A stretch of DNA of 6,837 bases, from the NCBI GenBank assembly GCA_915069725.1, contig CAJZFF010000092.1, positions 1 through 6,837 on the forward strand, read 5' to 3'. The position numbers and the translations under genes were made by a program. The notes beneath the pieces are model-generated. The model made no database searches. It was not told where the DNA came from and saw only the letters and a program-made list of their open reading frames with translations. Every line of letters starts with the position of its first letter. Within the stretch, counting starts at the first letter, position 1. The DNA is from an uncultured Actinomyces sp. Its GTDB lineage: Bacteria; Actinomycetota; Actinomycetes; Actinomycetales; Actinomycetaceae. Shown piece by piece: positions 1-5,809 of this stretch.

Positions 1-659
1 ACGAGCGGCAGGCTGTAGACGAGCATCCGGCGCAGCAGGTCGCGATCAAACCTGAATGGAGCCAGGAGCCGGTACTCGGCCGACCCCAGGAAGGCGACAA
101 GACCACCCACCAAGTAGCCGATGGTGAAGGACCACAGGTACCCCTCCACGCCCAGGTGCGCGCGGACCAGGAGCAGATAGGTGGACACCACCATGGCGAG
201 CGCATTGATGAGCCCGTAGGCCACGAAGCGGCGCACGTGCCCCAACCCACGGGCGAGCTGGGTCGTGGCCTTGAAGACGCACACCGAGCAGAACAGGACG
301 AAGAAGGAACCCGCGTGCTCCATGTTCCACAAGACGTGCCCCAGGGCGCACGCCGCCCCAGCGCACACGACACCTCCACCCAGGACCACCAGGGAGTCGG
401 CGAAGAGCTCATCCTTGGGAACGTCGTCGTCAATGGAGAACCGATAGAGGGCCTCCACCACGCCCGCCGACAGCAGCGGCAGCACGATCTCGATCGCACT
501 GTTGAGCAGCTCGGCCGTCCCGTACTCACCTGCCGTCAAAGCAGTCGTGTACAACGGCATGAGGACCAGTGAGACGGCCTTGATCGCCAGGCCTCCCAGG
601 GCGAAGACCAGGGTGTTACCCAGCAGGAATGCGATGCGGTTCTTATAGCTCGCCGGCAT
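1..659 (-). CDS. Wzx-like oligosaccharide flippase, N-terminal part (3' end outside window)
   Basis: An open frame starts at ATG 659 and runs off the left edge without a stop, giving 219 visible residues, about half of a typical 400-500 residue flippase. It begins with a basic SYKNRIAF and continues as a long hydrophobic protein. The first helices contain the family signature LMPLYTTALTAGEYGTAELL (33-52), equivalent to the LP..T..L...E.G pattern of Wzx/PST-type exporters. Further helices lie at about 54-70, 88-110, 117-130, 146-166 and 175-192. These proteins move undecaprenyl-diphosphate oligosaccharides across the cytoplasmic membrane. The start is fixed by GGGAGGTG seven bases upstream. 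An in-frame ATG at 716 would add 19 residues of low-hydrophobicity sequence and lacks a ribosome site. It is the last gene seen in the operon, 108 bases after the polymerase. Opposite-strand and other-frame ORFs in this stretch are shadows. Confidence 0.92.
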   Translation of the reverse strand, partial: MPASYKNRIAFLLGNTLVFALGGLAIKAVSLVLMPLYTTALTAGEYGTAELLNSAIEIVLPLLSAGVVEALYRFSIDDDVPKDELFADSLVVLGGGVVCAGAACALGHVLWNMEHAGSFFVLFCSVCVFKATTQLARGLGHVRRFVAYGLINALAMVVSTYLLLVRAHLGVEGYLWSFTIGYLVGGLVAFLGSAEYRLLAPFRFDRDLLRRMLVYSLPL

Positions 660-767
660 CGAAGTGCACCTCCCACGTCGGGCTGGCGTCGCGTCTCTCC
701 CGCAGGCAGCCGCCATTCAGATCACCGACACCGGACCTACACGAACTCGCGGAACGGACAGATTCCA
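660..767 (-). other. 108-base gap between polymerase and flippase genes
   Basis: This is the longest gap between the main genes. It holds the flippase ribosome site and most of a possible 41-codon ORF (768-643) whose ATG overlaps the polymerase stop. I see no T-rich hairpin terminator and no convincing -35/-10 pair, so the flippase is probably co-transcribed with the genes before it. Confidence 0.5.
667..674 (-). promoter_or_regulatory. Ribosome binding site of the flippase gene
   Basis: GGGAGGTG, with seven bases to the ATG at 659, matches the anti-Shine-Dalgarno complement well and decides this start over the in-frame ATG at 716. Confidence 0.8.
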
Positions 768-1874
768 TCACGGGATCCCTTTCTCGAAGACGGTTCGGTA
801 GGGGAACAGGTGGTACCACTCGGGCCGGTACAGGAAGAAGATCGTGGAGGCTGCGAAGGCGATGATGACCAGGAGGGCGCCGATGTAGGAGCGCTCGGGC
901 CGGCGGCCCCGCACGGTGAGGTTCACCAGACCGACGACGAAGGGCATGGTCAGGTACATCTCGAGACGGTCGACGAGGTTGAAACCCAGGGACACCGTCA
1001 CCATGGCGATATCGGCAACGGCCAGTGCCAGGAGACTGCGGGTACGCCCGGAGGGGTCGTCCTCCACGGCGGCCTCCCAGCCGCAGGTGGAGGCCAGAAG
1101 TATGAGGAAGATGCGCACTACGATCAGCAGAACGGTGGCCGAGCGCACCCCGCCGTCGGCGTAGTCGCTGTTGAGGTAGTGACCGTAGTAGGCGGAGGAC
1201 GCCGCAAGGGAGTTCATCACCCAGCTCAGCGACAGCATGCTGGTCCCGATGAGGGCGCCCCATTTGATCCAGTCACCGAAGGTACTCAGCCTCATGGCGG
1301 AGACGAGGTAGATGACGAGCAGGAGCAGGGCGCTGAGATGGAACTGGGAGGCGAGCGCGATGAGCAGGGCGTAGCGCAACAGCTTGCGCTCCATGAGCGC
1401 GGGGACGGCCAGCAGGAAGATCGCCACCGCAACGCTCTGTCGGGTAAAGAGTGTGAAGTCGTAGAAGGCGGATATGCCGAAGGCGAGGAGGACCGCCAGG
1501 GAGTAGTTGGCGGCGTACCGCTTGATGAACAGCACCGCTGATCCGTAGACGAACACCGAGATGATGAGCAGCAGGATGTTGAAGCTGTCCGTGATGCGGC
1601 TGACCAGGTAGTTGAGTACGACATAGCCGTACTCGAAGCGGCTGACAGTGAAGGCCTCCTGGAGGGAGGTCGTCGCCTTGATCTCCTCGAAGACCCGGTG
1701 GTACTCCACCGTGTCATTGCCAACGCTGACGGCTCGCATGGAGGAGAAGGCCACGAAGGCCACGAAGGCCACGACCAGAATGACCCGTGAGCCCCGCCGA
1801 CCGGCATTGCCCCGCAGCCCCAGGAGAGCTGCTGGCAGGAGAAGAGCGGCGAAGATCGCGAAGTGAATCCACAT
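768..1874 (-). CDS. EpsG-family integral membrane polysaccharide polymerase (Wzy-like)
   Basis: This 368-residue protein has about ten hydrophobic segments (for example 3-20, 31-46, 98-118, 125-140, 146-160, 165-192, 246-263, 281-299, 307-321 and 330-348). EpsG-family landmarks are present: the first loop SVGNDTVEYHRVFEEI (50-65), FTRQSVAVAIFLL (143-155), a basic turn leading to ALASQFHLSALLLL (173-186), NLVDRLEMYLTMPF (299-312) and the C-terminal LFPYRTVF (356-363). EpsG proteins are thought to polymerise lipid-linked repeat units on the outer face of the membrane, doing the work of Wzy. The context, between glycosyltransferases and a flippase, fits this. The gene starts nine bases after the GT4 stop in the same reading frame. 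No well-spaced ribosome site is visible (GGAG lies only one base from the ATG), so initiation probably depends on ribosomes finishing GT4. A perfect 9-bp tandem triplication lies in helix 2. Sequence conservation in this family is low, so polymerase function is inferred from motifs, topology and context. Confidence 0.9.
   Translation of the reverse strand: MWIHFAIFAALLLPAALLGLRGNAGRRGSRVILVVAFVAFVAFSSMRAVSVGNDTVEYHRVFEEIKATTSLQEAFTVSRFEYGYVVLNYLVSRITDSFNILLLIISVFVYGSAVLFIKRYAANYSLAVLLAFGISAFYDFTLFTRQSVAVAIFLLAVPALMERKLLRYALLIALASQFHLSALLLLVIYLVSAMRLSTFGDWIKWGALIGTSMLSLSWVMNSLAASSAYYGHYLNSDYADGGVRSATVLLIVVRIFLILLASTCGWEAAVEDDPSGRTRSLLALAVADIAMVTVSLGFNLVDRLEMYLTMPFVVGLVNLTVRGRRPERSYIGALLVIIAFAASTIFFLYRPEWYHLFPYRTVFEKGIP
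1746..1772 (-). repeat. Perfect 9-bp tandem triplication within the polymerase gene
   Basis: Three exact head-to-tail copies of gaaggccac (plus-strand reading) follow one another and encode the repeated V-A-F tripeptides in membrane helix 2 of the EpsG-like protein (residues about 35-43). The unit is a multiple of three, so gain or loss of a copy would change helix length by three residues without a frameshift. Confidence 0.8.
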
Positions 1875-1883
1875 GCTCCGCCG

Positions 1884-3035
1884 TCACCATTCCGCCAGCG
1901 CACGGTAACGGTGCGCCAGCCGCTCGGCTTCGTGAGTGATGTCGAAACCCGCGTTGCGCGTGGCCCGCTCTGCCTCCACCCTGCGCCGCGGGTCCCGCCC
2001 GTGGTCGAGGGCCTGGCTGACATGGTGCGCCCACTGAGGCGCCGGCATGTCCAGTGGCAGGAAGGAGACCTCCCCGATCGTGACCTCATCAGTCACCTCG
2101 TCGGAGCACACCAGCGGGAGCCCCGCGCACTGCGCCTCCACTCCCACCATCGGCAGCCCCTCGTAGAGGGAGGGCAGAAGGAACATGTCCATGGCCTGGT
2201 AGAGGTCAGGGACGTCCTTGCGGTCCCCCAGGAACAGAACGCGGTCACTCAGGCCGCGCTCAGCCACCACGGCCTCGATGCTCGGCCGTAGTGGGCCGTC
2301 GCCGATGAGCATGAGACGGGCCTCGGGGCGCGCATGGAACAGCTCGGTGCACACATCGATGAGGAACCGGTGGTTCTTCTGCTCACTGAACCGCCCCACA
2401 TGGCCGACGACGGGTGCCTCCCCCAGCCCCAGGCGGGAGCGCACCTCGGCACGGACCGACTCATTGAAGCGGTAGGTCTCCACGTCGATCGCGTTGGGAA
2501 CCACCTCGAAGCGGCCTGAGCCGAACAGGAAGTCACCGGCCGCCCGGGAGCAGGCCAGGCGCGCATCGGAGTAGGCTCCGATATTGCGGCAGACGAGCCA
2601 GTTGCGCAGGCTCCGCAGCCGGGAGTCGGAGTACGCCGTCGCATGGGAGTGGACGGCGAAGGACCGCACCCCGTGGCGATGGGCCACCGGATAGAGGAAT
2701 CGCGACAGGATGGGGTCGTGCAGGTGCGCCACGGGGTACTGCCCCGCATGCTGCTCCAGCACCTGCCCCAGGGATGATCGGATGCGTCCGATATGGTTCC
2801 CGGCATCGATGACGTAGCAGCGCCCGCCCAGCGCCTCGATCTCCTCACGATGGGTCTCGTCGGGCGTGGCGTAGCAGAAGAAGTCAAACACCACCTGCGA
2901 TCGGTCCATGTGCCTGAGGTAGTTCATGAGCACGCTCATGACTCCGGAGCGCCGGGAGATTGATGAGTTGATCTGCAGGATCCGCAAGGGGCCGCCCCCA
3001 AGGTCCCGCGTGGTCGATGACTGTTCCTGACTCAT
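1884..3035 (-). CDS. GT4 (group 1) glycosyltransferase, CapH/EpsF-like
   Basis: This is a 383-residue GT-B glycosyltransferase. The N-terminal domain opens with LRILQINSSISRRSGVMSVL (17-36), then VVFDFFCYA (48-56), HLHDPILSRF (104-113) and AVHSHATAYSD (127-137), which fits the CapH/EpsF branch. The donor-binding domain shows VVPNAIDVETYRF (178-190), GHVGRFSEQKNHRFL (211-225), LIGDGPLR (243-250), FLGDRKDV (268-275) and the E-x7-E pair Glu292/Glu300 in YEGLPMVGVE. The start at 3035 was chosen because a GGAGG lies ten bases upstream and the family domain begins soon after. An in-frame ATG at 3104 overlaps the previous gene's stop (ATGA). It would add 23 residues, but that stretch contains AGG, AGA, CGA and GGA codons unlike the rest of the gene. 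Longer in-frame extension runs into the preceding gene and is not credible. The enzyme should add a sugar to the lipid-linked repeat unit; its specificity is unknown. Confidence 0.94.
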   Translation of the reverse strand: MSQEQSSTTRDLGGGPLRILQINSSISRRSGVMSVLMNYLRHMDRSQVVFDFFCYATPDETHREEIEALGGRCYVIDAGNHIGRIRSSLGQVLEQHAGQYPVAHLHDPILSRFLYPVAHRHGVRSFAVHSHATAYSDSRLRSLRNWLVCRNIGAYSDARLACSRAAGDFLFGSGRFEVVPNAIDVETYRFNESVRAEVRSRLGLGEAPVVGHVGRFSEQKNHRFLIDVCTELFHARPEARLMLIGDGPLRPSIEAVVAERGLSDRVLFLGDRKDVPDLYQAMDMFLLPSLYEGLPMVGVEAQCAGLPLVCSDEVTDEVTIGEVSFLPLDMPAPQWAHHVSQALDHGRDPRRRVEAERATRNAGFDITHEAERLAHRYRALAEW

Positions 3036-3045
3036 TGCCTGTCTG

Positions 3046-3050
3046 CCTCC
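3046..3050 (-). promoter_or_regulatory. Ribosome binding site of the GT4 gene
   Basis: GGAGG lies ten bases before the ATG at 3035, slightly longer than ideal spacing. It supports the shorter start over the ATGA-overlapping ATG at 3104, which has only an AAGGTG close by. It starts five bases after the hairpin at 3056-3073. Confidence 0.6.
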
Positions 3051-3055
3051 GTCGG

Positions 3056-3073
3056 CCCCGGATCGGTCCGGGG
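3056..3073 (-). other. Perfect GC-rich intercistronic hairpin upstream of GT4
   Basis: In the transcript orientation the sequence is CCCCGGA-CCGA-TCCGGGG: a perfect seven-pair stem with a four-base loop. It lies in the short gap between the GT2 stop and the GT4 start, just before the GT4 ribosome site. No T-run follows, so it is not a standard rho-independent terminator. It could act as an RNA processing or stability element, or tune initiation of GT4. A chance palindrome in GC-rich DNA is also possible. Confidence 0.5.
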
Positions 3074-3100
3074 AACTGCTCGTCCTGCTAACGCCGGTCC

Positions 3101-3883
3101 TCATTTCACCTTGAGGGTCTTGATGAGGACCCACACGCCGATGTGGAAGACGGAGCGGGGGACGCTGAGATGCTCGATGTCGCGGTAGAGAGTCCAGTGG
3201 TACTTGACCAGGCTCCGTTTGTTGGCCGACACCGATCCCGAGCGGAGCCGGTACCTCATGAGCACCACCGGCATCCCCCAGATGAAGGGCTCGGTGCGGA
3301 GCATGCGCAGCCACAGGGCGTCGTCGTTGCGCTTGCGGATGTTGGGAACCTCGAACTTGCCCAGGCGCGCCACGTCGTACATGACGGTGGAGTTGCCCAC
3401 CGGGCAGTCCAGGAGCAGGCGGTTGTAGCTGATCCTGGCCGGGCTGCGCACGATCCTGCCGGTGGGCACGCCCTGCTCGTCGATCTGGGCGTAGGCGGTG
3501 CAGGACATGGCCACGTCACGCGAGGTCATGAAGTCGATCTGGCGCCTGAGCTTGTCGGGGTGCCACAGGTCGTCGGAGTCCAGGAAGGCCATGTAGCGCC
3601 CTTGGGCCAGCTCCATCGCCCGGTTACGGGCCATGGCGGCACCGCTGTTGGTCTCCAGCCGCACGTACCGGATCCGCGGGTCGTCCTTGGCCAGGGCCCC
3701 CACGACATCGGTGGTGTCGTCGGTGGAGCAGTCGTCGACGACGATCAGCTCCCAGCGGGGGTGGGTCTGGGCCTGGACGGTGGCGATGGTCTCGGCAATG
3801 AAGGCGCCGCAGTTGTACGTCGGCATGATGATGGAGACCAGGTCGGAGTCCGGTTCGCGATCGTGCTCAGTGCCTGCTGTCAT
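3101..3883 (-). CDS. Family 2 glycosyltransferase (GT-A fold, TuaG-like)
   Basis: This 260-residue cytoplasmic enzyme has the canonical GT2 N-terminal domain: VSIIMPTYNCGAFIAETI (16-33), the nucleotide-binding LIVVDDCSTDDT (46-57), NSGAAMARNRAM (79-90), and the metal-binding DXD in FLDSDDLWHPDKL (100-112). The acceptor-side motif KRNDDALWLRML (184-195) replaces the more common K.EDY.LWL and should supply the catalytic acidic residue. The overall pattern resembles TuaG-like transferases of wall and capsule clusters. The start is well supported by an AAGGAG ribosome site five bases upstream. The gene lies 31 bases after the phosphoglycosyl transferase. It probably adds a sugar to the growing undecaprenyl-linked oligosaccharide. 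Neither donor nor acceptor can be assigned from sequence. The tail (about 242-260) is hydrophobic and basic and may help it sit on the membrane. Confidence 0.95.
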   Translation of the reverse strand: MTAGTEHDREPDSDLVSIIMPTYNCGAFIAETIATVQAQTHPRWELIVVDDCSTDDTTDVVGALAKDDPRIRYVRLETNSGAAMARNRAMELAQGRYMAFLDSDDLWHPDKLRRQIDFMTSRDVAMSCTAYAQIDEQGVPTGRIVRSPARISYNRLLLDCPVGNSTVMYDVARLGKFEVPNIRKRNDDALWLRMLRTEPFIWGMPVVLMRYRLRSGSVSANKRSLVKYHWTLYRDIEHLSVPRSVFHIGVWVLIKTLKVK

Positions 3884-3888
3884 GCTTG

Positions 3889-3894
3889 CTCCTT
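3889..3894 (-). promoter_or_regulatory. Ribosome binding site of the GT2 gene
   Basis: AAGGAG lies five bases before the ATG at 3883. It is the strongest ribosome site in the window and fixes that start. It lies in the 31-base gap after the phosphoglycosyl transferase, suggesting independent re-initiation here rather than coupling. Confidence 0.85.
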
Positions 3895-3914
3895 AGGTGT
3901 CGTCGTTGCGCGCC

Positions 3915-4601
3915 TCACCTGGCCACCGCCAGGACGGTCCTCAGCGCGATCGACAGGTCTCGTCCGATGCTGAAGTTCTGGACGTCACGCAGGTTGAGGC
4001 GCATCTTGGCCGGCAGGACCTGAGTGAGGTAGGCGTCCTGGCCCGGCGGGGCGGCCGCCAGGATCTCGGCCTCGTCCTTGAACTCGATGGAGGCCGTGGA
4101 GGTGACTCCGGCGGGCAGCAGCAAGGTGGCCCGCATCTGCGGGGTGTACTGCTGGACGTACTCGGGCACCTCCGGCCTGGTCCCCACGAAGCTCATCGTG
4201 CCGCGCAGGATGTCGATGAGCTGACTGATCTCATCGAGCCGGTAGCGGCGCAGCACCGCTCCGACCTTGGTGACCCGGGGGTCGTTGCCCCGGGTGATCT
4301 GGTCGCCGGGGTCTGCCGGCCGGTGCGTCATGGTGCGGAACTTGACGATCCGGAACTCGCGTCCGAACTGGGTGACCCGCCGTTGGCGGAAGAACACCGG
4401 TCCGGGCGAGTCCATCTTGATGAGGGCCGCCAGGATGATGAACAGCCACCCAAGCAGCACCATCAGGATCGTCGCTCCGACGACGTCGAGCAGGCGCTTG
4501 AGCCGCAGCTGGACTCCGCGTCGGGCCAGTGCGTCGTAGTAGGGGCGGACCTCCTCGGTGCGCAGGGAGGCCGGCAGCTCCTCCCAAGGCGGCATCGTCA
4601 T
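3915..4601 (-). CDS. Bacterial sugar transferase (small monotopic phosphoglycosyl transferase, PglC/WcfS/WcaJ-domain type)
   Basis: This 228-residue protein matches the bacterial sugar transferase family, which moves a sugar-1-phosphate from a UDP-sugar to undecaprenyl phosphate and so starts the lipid-linked repeat unit. Visible are LKRLLDVVGA (34-43), a hydrophobic segment at about 39-61, DSPGPVFFRQRRV (64-76), FRIVKFRTM (83-91), RLDEISQLIDILRGTMSFVGTRPE (121-144; catalytic Asp123-Glu124 dyad), and LPAGVTSTASIEF (162-174). There is no multi-helix N-terminal half, so it is the compact PglC-like form rather than full-length WbaP/WcaJ. The C-terminal section, with KDEAEIL and VLPAKMRLNL, belongs to a variant subgroup lacking the usual GLWQVSGR stretch. 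The start at 4601 sits in an ATGA overlap with the aminotransferase stop. A second in-frame ATG at 4595 is possible, and neither has a good ribosome site, so coupling is likely. Its position straight after the amino-sugar genes suggests that amino sugar is the first one transferred. Confidence 0.95.
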   Translation of the reverse strand: MTMPPWEELPASLRTEEVRPYYDALARRGVQLRLKRLLDVVGATILMVLLGWLFIILAALIKMDSPGPVFFRQRRVTQFGREFRIVKFRTMTHRPADPGDQITRGNDPRVTKVGAVLRRYRLDEISQLIDILRGTMSFVGTRPEVPEYVQQYTPQMRATLLLPAGVTSTASIEFKDEAEILAAAPPGQDAYLTQVLPAKMRLNLRDVQNFSIGRDLSIALRTVLAVAR

Positions 4602-5809
4602 GAGCGGCCCATCGCCGCGAGCGTCTCGAGCGCGCAGCTGATGACGTAGTCGACCTGCTCGTCGGTCAATGAGGTGTGCAGAGGCAGACTCACCTCACTG
4701 GCGTAGAGGGCGTAGGCCTGTGGGAAGTCCTCAATGGAGAAGCCGAGGTCGCGGTAGGCGCTCAGCAGGGGCAGCGGCTTGTAGTGGACGTTGCAGGCCA
4801 CGTCCGCGCGCGCCATGCGTTCGATGAACTCGTTGCGCGCCTCCTCCCCCAGACCCGGCAGGTTCGCCAGGTAGAGGTGCCCGGAGGAGACGCTCCCGTC
4901 CTCGTAGTGCCGCAGCGATGTCACGCCCGCCGGCGCCAGGGCCTGGTCGTAGCGGGTGATGATCTGGCGCCGACGCTCGAGCATCGAGTCGTAGCGGGTC
5001 ATCTGCGCCAGGCCGATCGCGGCGCACACGTCGGTCATGTTGCACTTGTAGGCGGGGCTGACGACGTCGTACTCCCAGGCCCCCAGGCGGGTCTTGGACA
5101 GGGCGTCCTTGCTCTGGCCGTGCAAGGACAGCAGCATGTACTGGCGGTAGAGCTCCTCGTCCAGGCCCAGCTCCGGCCTCCACGTGACGGCGCCGCCCTC
5201 CGCGGTGGTCAGGTTCTTCACGGCGTGGAAGCTGAAGGTGGTGAAGTCGGCGGCACTGCCCGAGGGTGTGCCGTCGCGCCGGGCACCGAAGCTGTGGGCG
5301 CCGTCGGCGACGAGGGCGACACGTCCCAGCGCCTCCTGGACCGCCCCCGCCGGTGCGAACAGGTGGCTGTGGGCGTCGACGACCGCGCGCAGCGCCGGGT
5401 AGTCGCACATGCGCCCACCGATGTCGACCGGGATGACGGCCTTGGTCCGCGGGGTGATGGCGGCCTCCAGGGCGCCGGGGTCCAGCCCGTAGCCGCCGTC
5501 GGCCTGGCCGGCATCGACGATCACGGGGGTGGCGCCCACATGAACGATCGGGGAGGCAGAGGCCGTGTAGGTGTAGGCCGGGACGATGACCTCGTCTCCG
5601 GGACCGATGCCCAGGACCCGAAGGGTCAGCTCCAGCGAGGCGGTCGCGGAGTTCAGGCAGGCGGCCCGGGTGGTTCCACAGCGCTGCGCCACCTGCTTCT
5701 CCAGGGTCTTGGTGCGCGGTCCGGTGGTGATCCAGCCAGAACGCAGTGCATCCACCACTTCCTGGCACTCGGCGTCGGTGATGTCTGGGGGCGAGAAATC
5801 AACACGCAT
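4598..5809 (-). CDS. DegT/DnrJ/EryC1/StrS family PLP-dependent nucleotide-sugar aminotransferase
   Basis: This 403-residue protein has the full length and landmarks of the family. They are the N-terminal DALRSGWITTGPRTKTLE (20-37), NSATASLEL (53-61), GDEVIVPAYTYTASA (71-85), the cofactor-contacting Asp169 in ADGAHSFGA, and the Schiff-base Lys198 in SFHAVKNLTTAEGG. A C-terminal VHYKPLPLL (341-349) and SLPLHTSLTDEQ complete the pattern. Members transfer an amino group from glutamate to the 4-keto (sometimes 3-keto) position of a nucleotide sugar. With a PglF-type dehydratase directly upstream, the likely product is a UDP-4-amino-4,6-dideoxy-GlcNAc or its galacto epimer, as for PglE or WcfR. Residues about 146-164, before the cofactor Asp, form an insertion compared with textbook members. 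The start ATG overlaps the preceding stop (TGATG), and only a weak GAGG lies 11 bases upstream, so initiation is probably coupled. The C-terminus overlaps the next gene by four bases. The sugar stereochemistry cannot be read from sequence. Confidence 0.95.
   Translation of the reverse strand: MRVDFSPPDITDAECQEVVDALRSGWITTGPRTKTLEKQVAQRCGTTRAACLNSATASLELTLRVLGIGPGDEVIVPAYTYTASASPIVHVGATPVIVDAGQADGGYGLDPGALEAAITPRTKAVIPVDIGGRMCDYPALRAVVDAHSHLFAPAGAVQEALGRVALVADGAHSFGARRDGTPSGSAADFTTFSFHAVKNLTTAEGGAVTWRPELGLDEELYRQYMLLSLHGQSKDALSKTRLGAWEYDVVSPAYKCNMTDVCAAIGLAQMTRYDSMLERRRQIITRYDQALAPAGVTSLRHYEDGSVSSGHLYLANLPGLGEEARNEFIERMARADVACNVHYKPLPLLSAYRDLGFSIEDFPQAYALYASEVSLPLHTSLTDEQVDYVISCALETLAAMGRS

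Noticed and set aside
46..366. 106-codon minus-strand ORF inside the flippase
   Set aside because: It is another frame of the flippase gene, which shows hydrophobic helices and the family signature in its own frame.
771..780. Palindromic CGGGATCCC near the polymerase stop
   Set aside because: It lies within the last codons (GIP) of the polymerase, is too short to form a loop-bearing hairpin, and has no T-run. It is not a terminator.
643..1263. 206-codon minus-strand ORF overlapping the polymerase C-terminus
   Set aside because: Most of it is an out-of-frame reading of the polymerase gene with Arg/Pro/His-rich sequence. Only its last 41 codons, starting at 768, are considered separately as a possible coupling ORF.
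1884..3314. Longest form (476 residues) of the GT4 ORF, starting inside GT2
   Set aside because: The first ~93 residues are out-of-frame translation of the end of GT2 and the gap (Pro/His/Arg-rich). The family domain begins well after them, and a ribosome site supports 3035.
3143..3973. 276-codon plus-strand ORF opposite GT2
   Set aside because: It is low-complexity His/Gly/Val-rich translation with no recognisable motif, exactly antisense to a well-supported glycosyltransferase.
3897..4649. 250-codon plus-strand ORF opposite the phosphoglycosyl transferase
   Set aside because: It is a shadow of the sugar transferase frame, with biased Gln/Asp/His/Arg composition and no domain.
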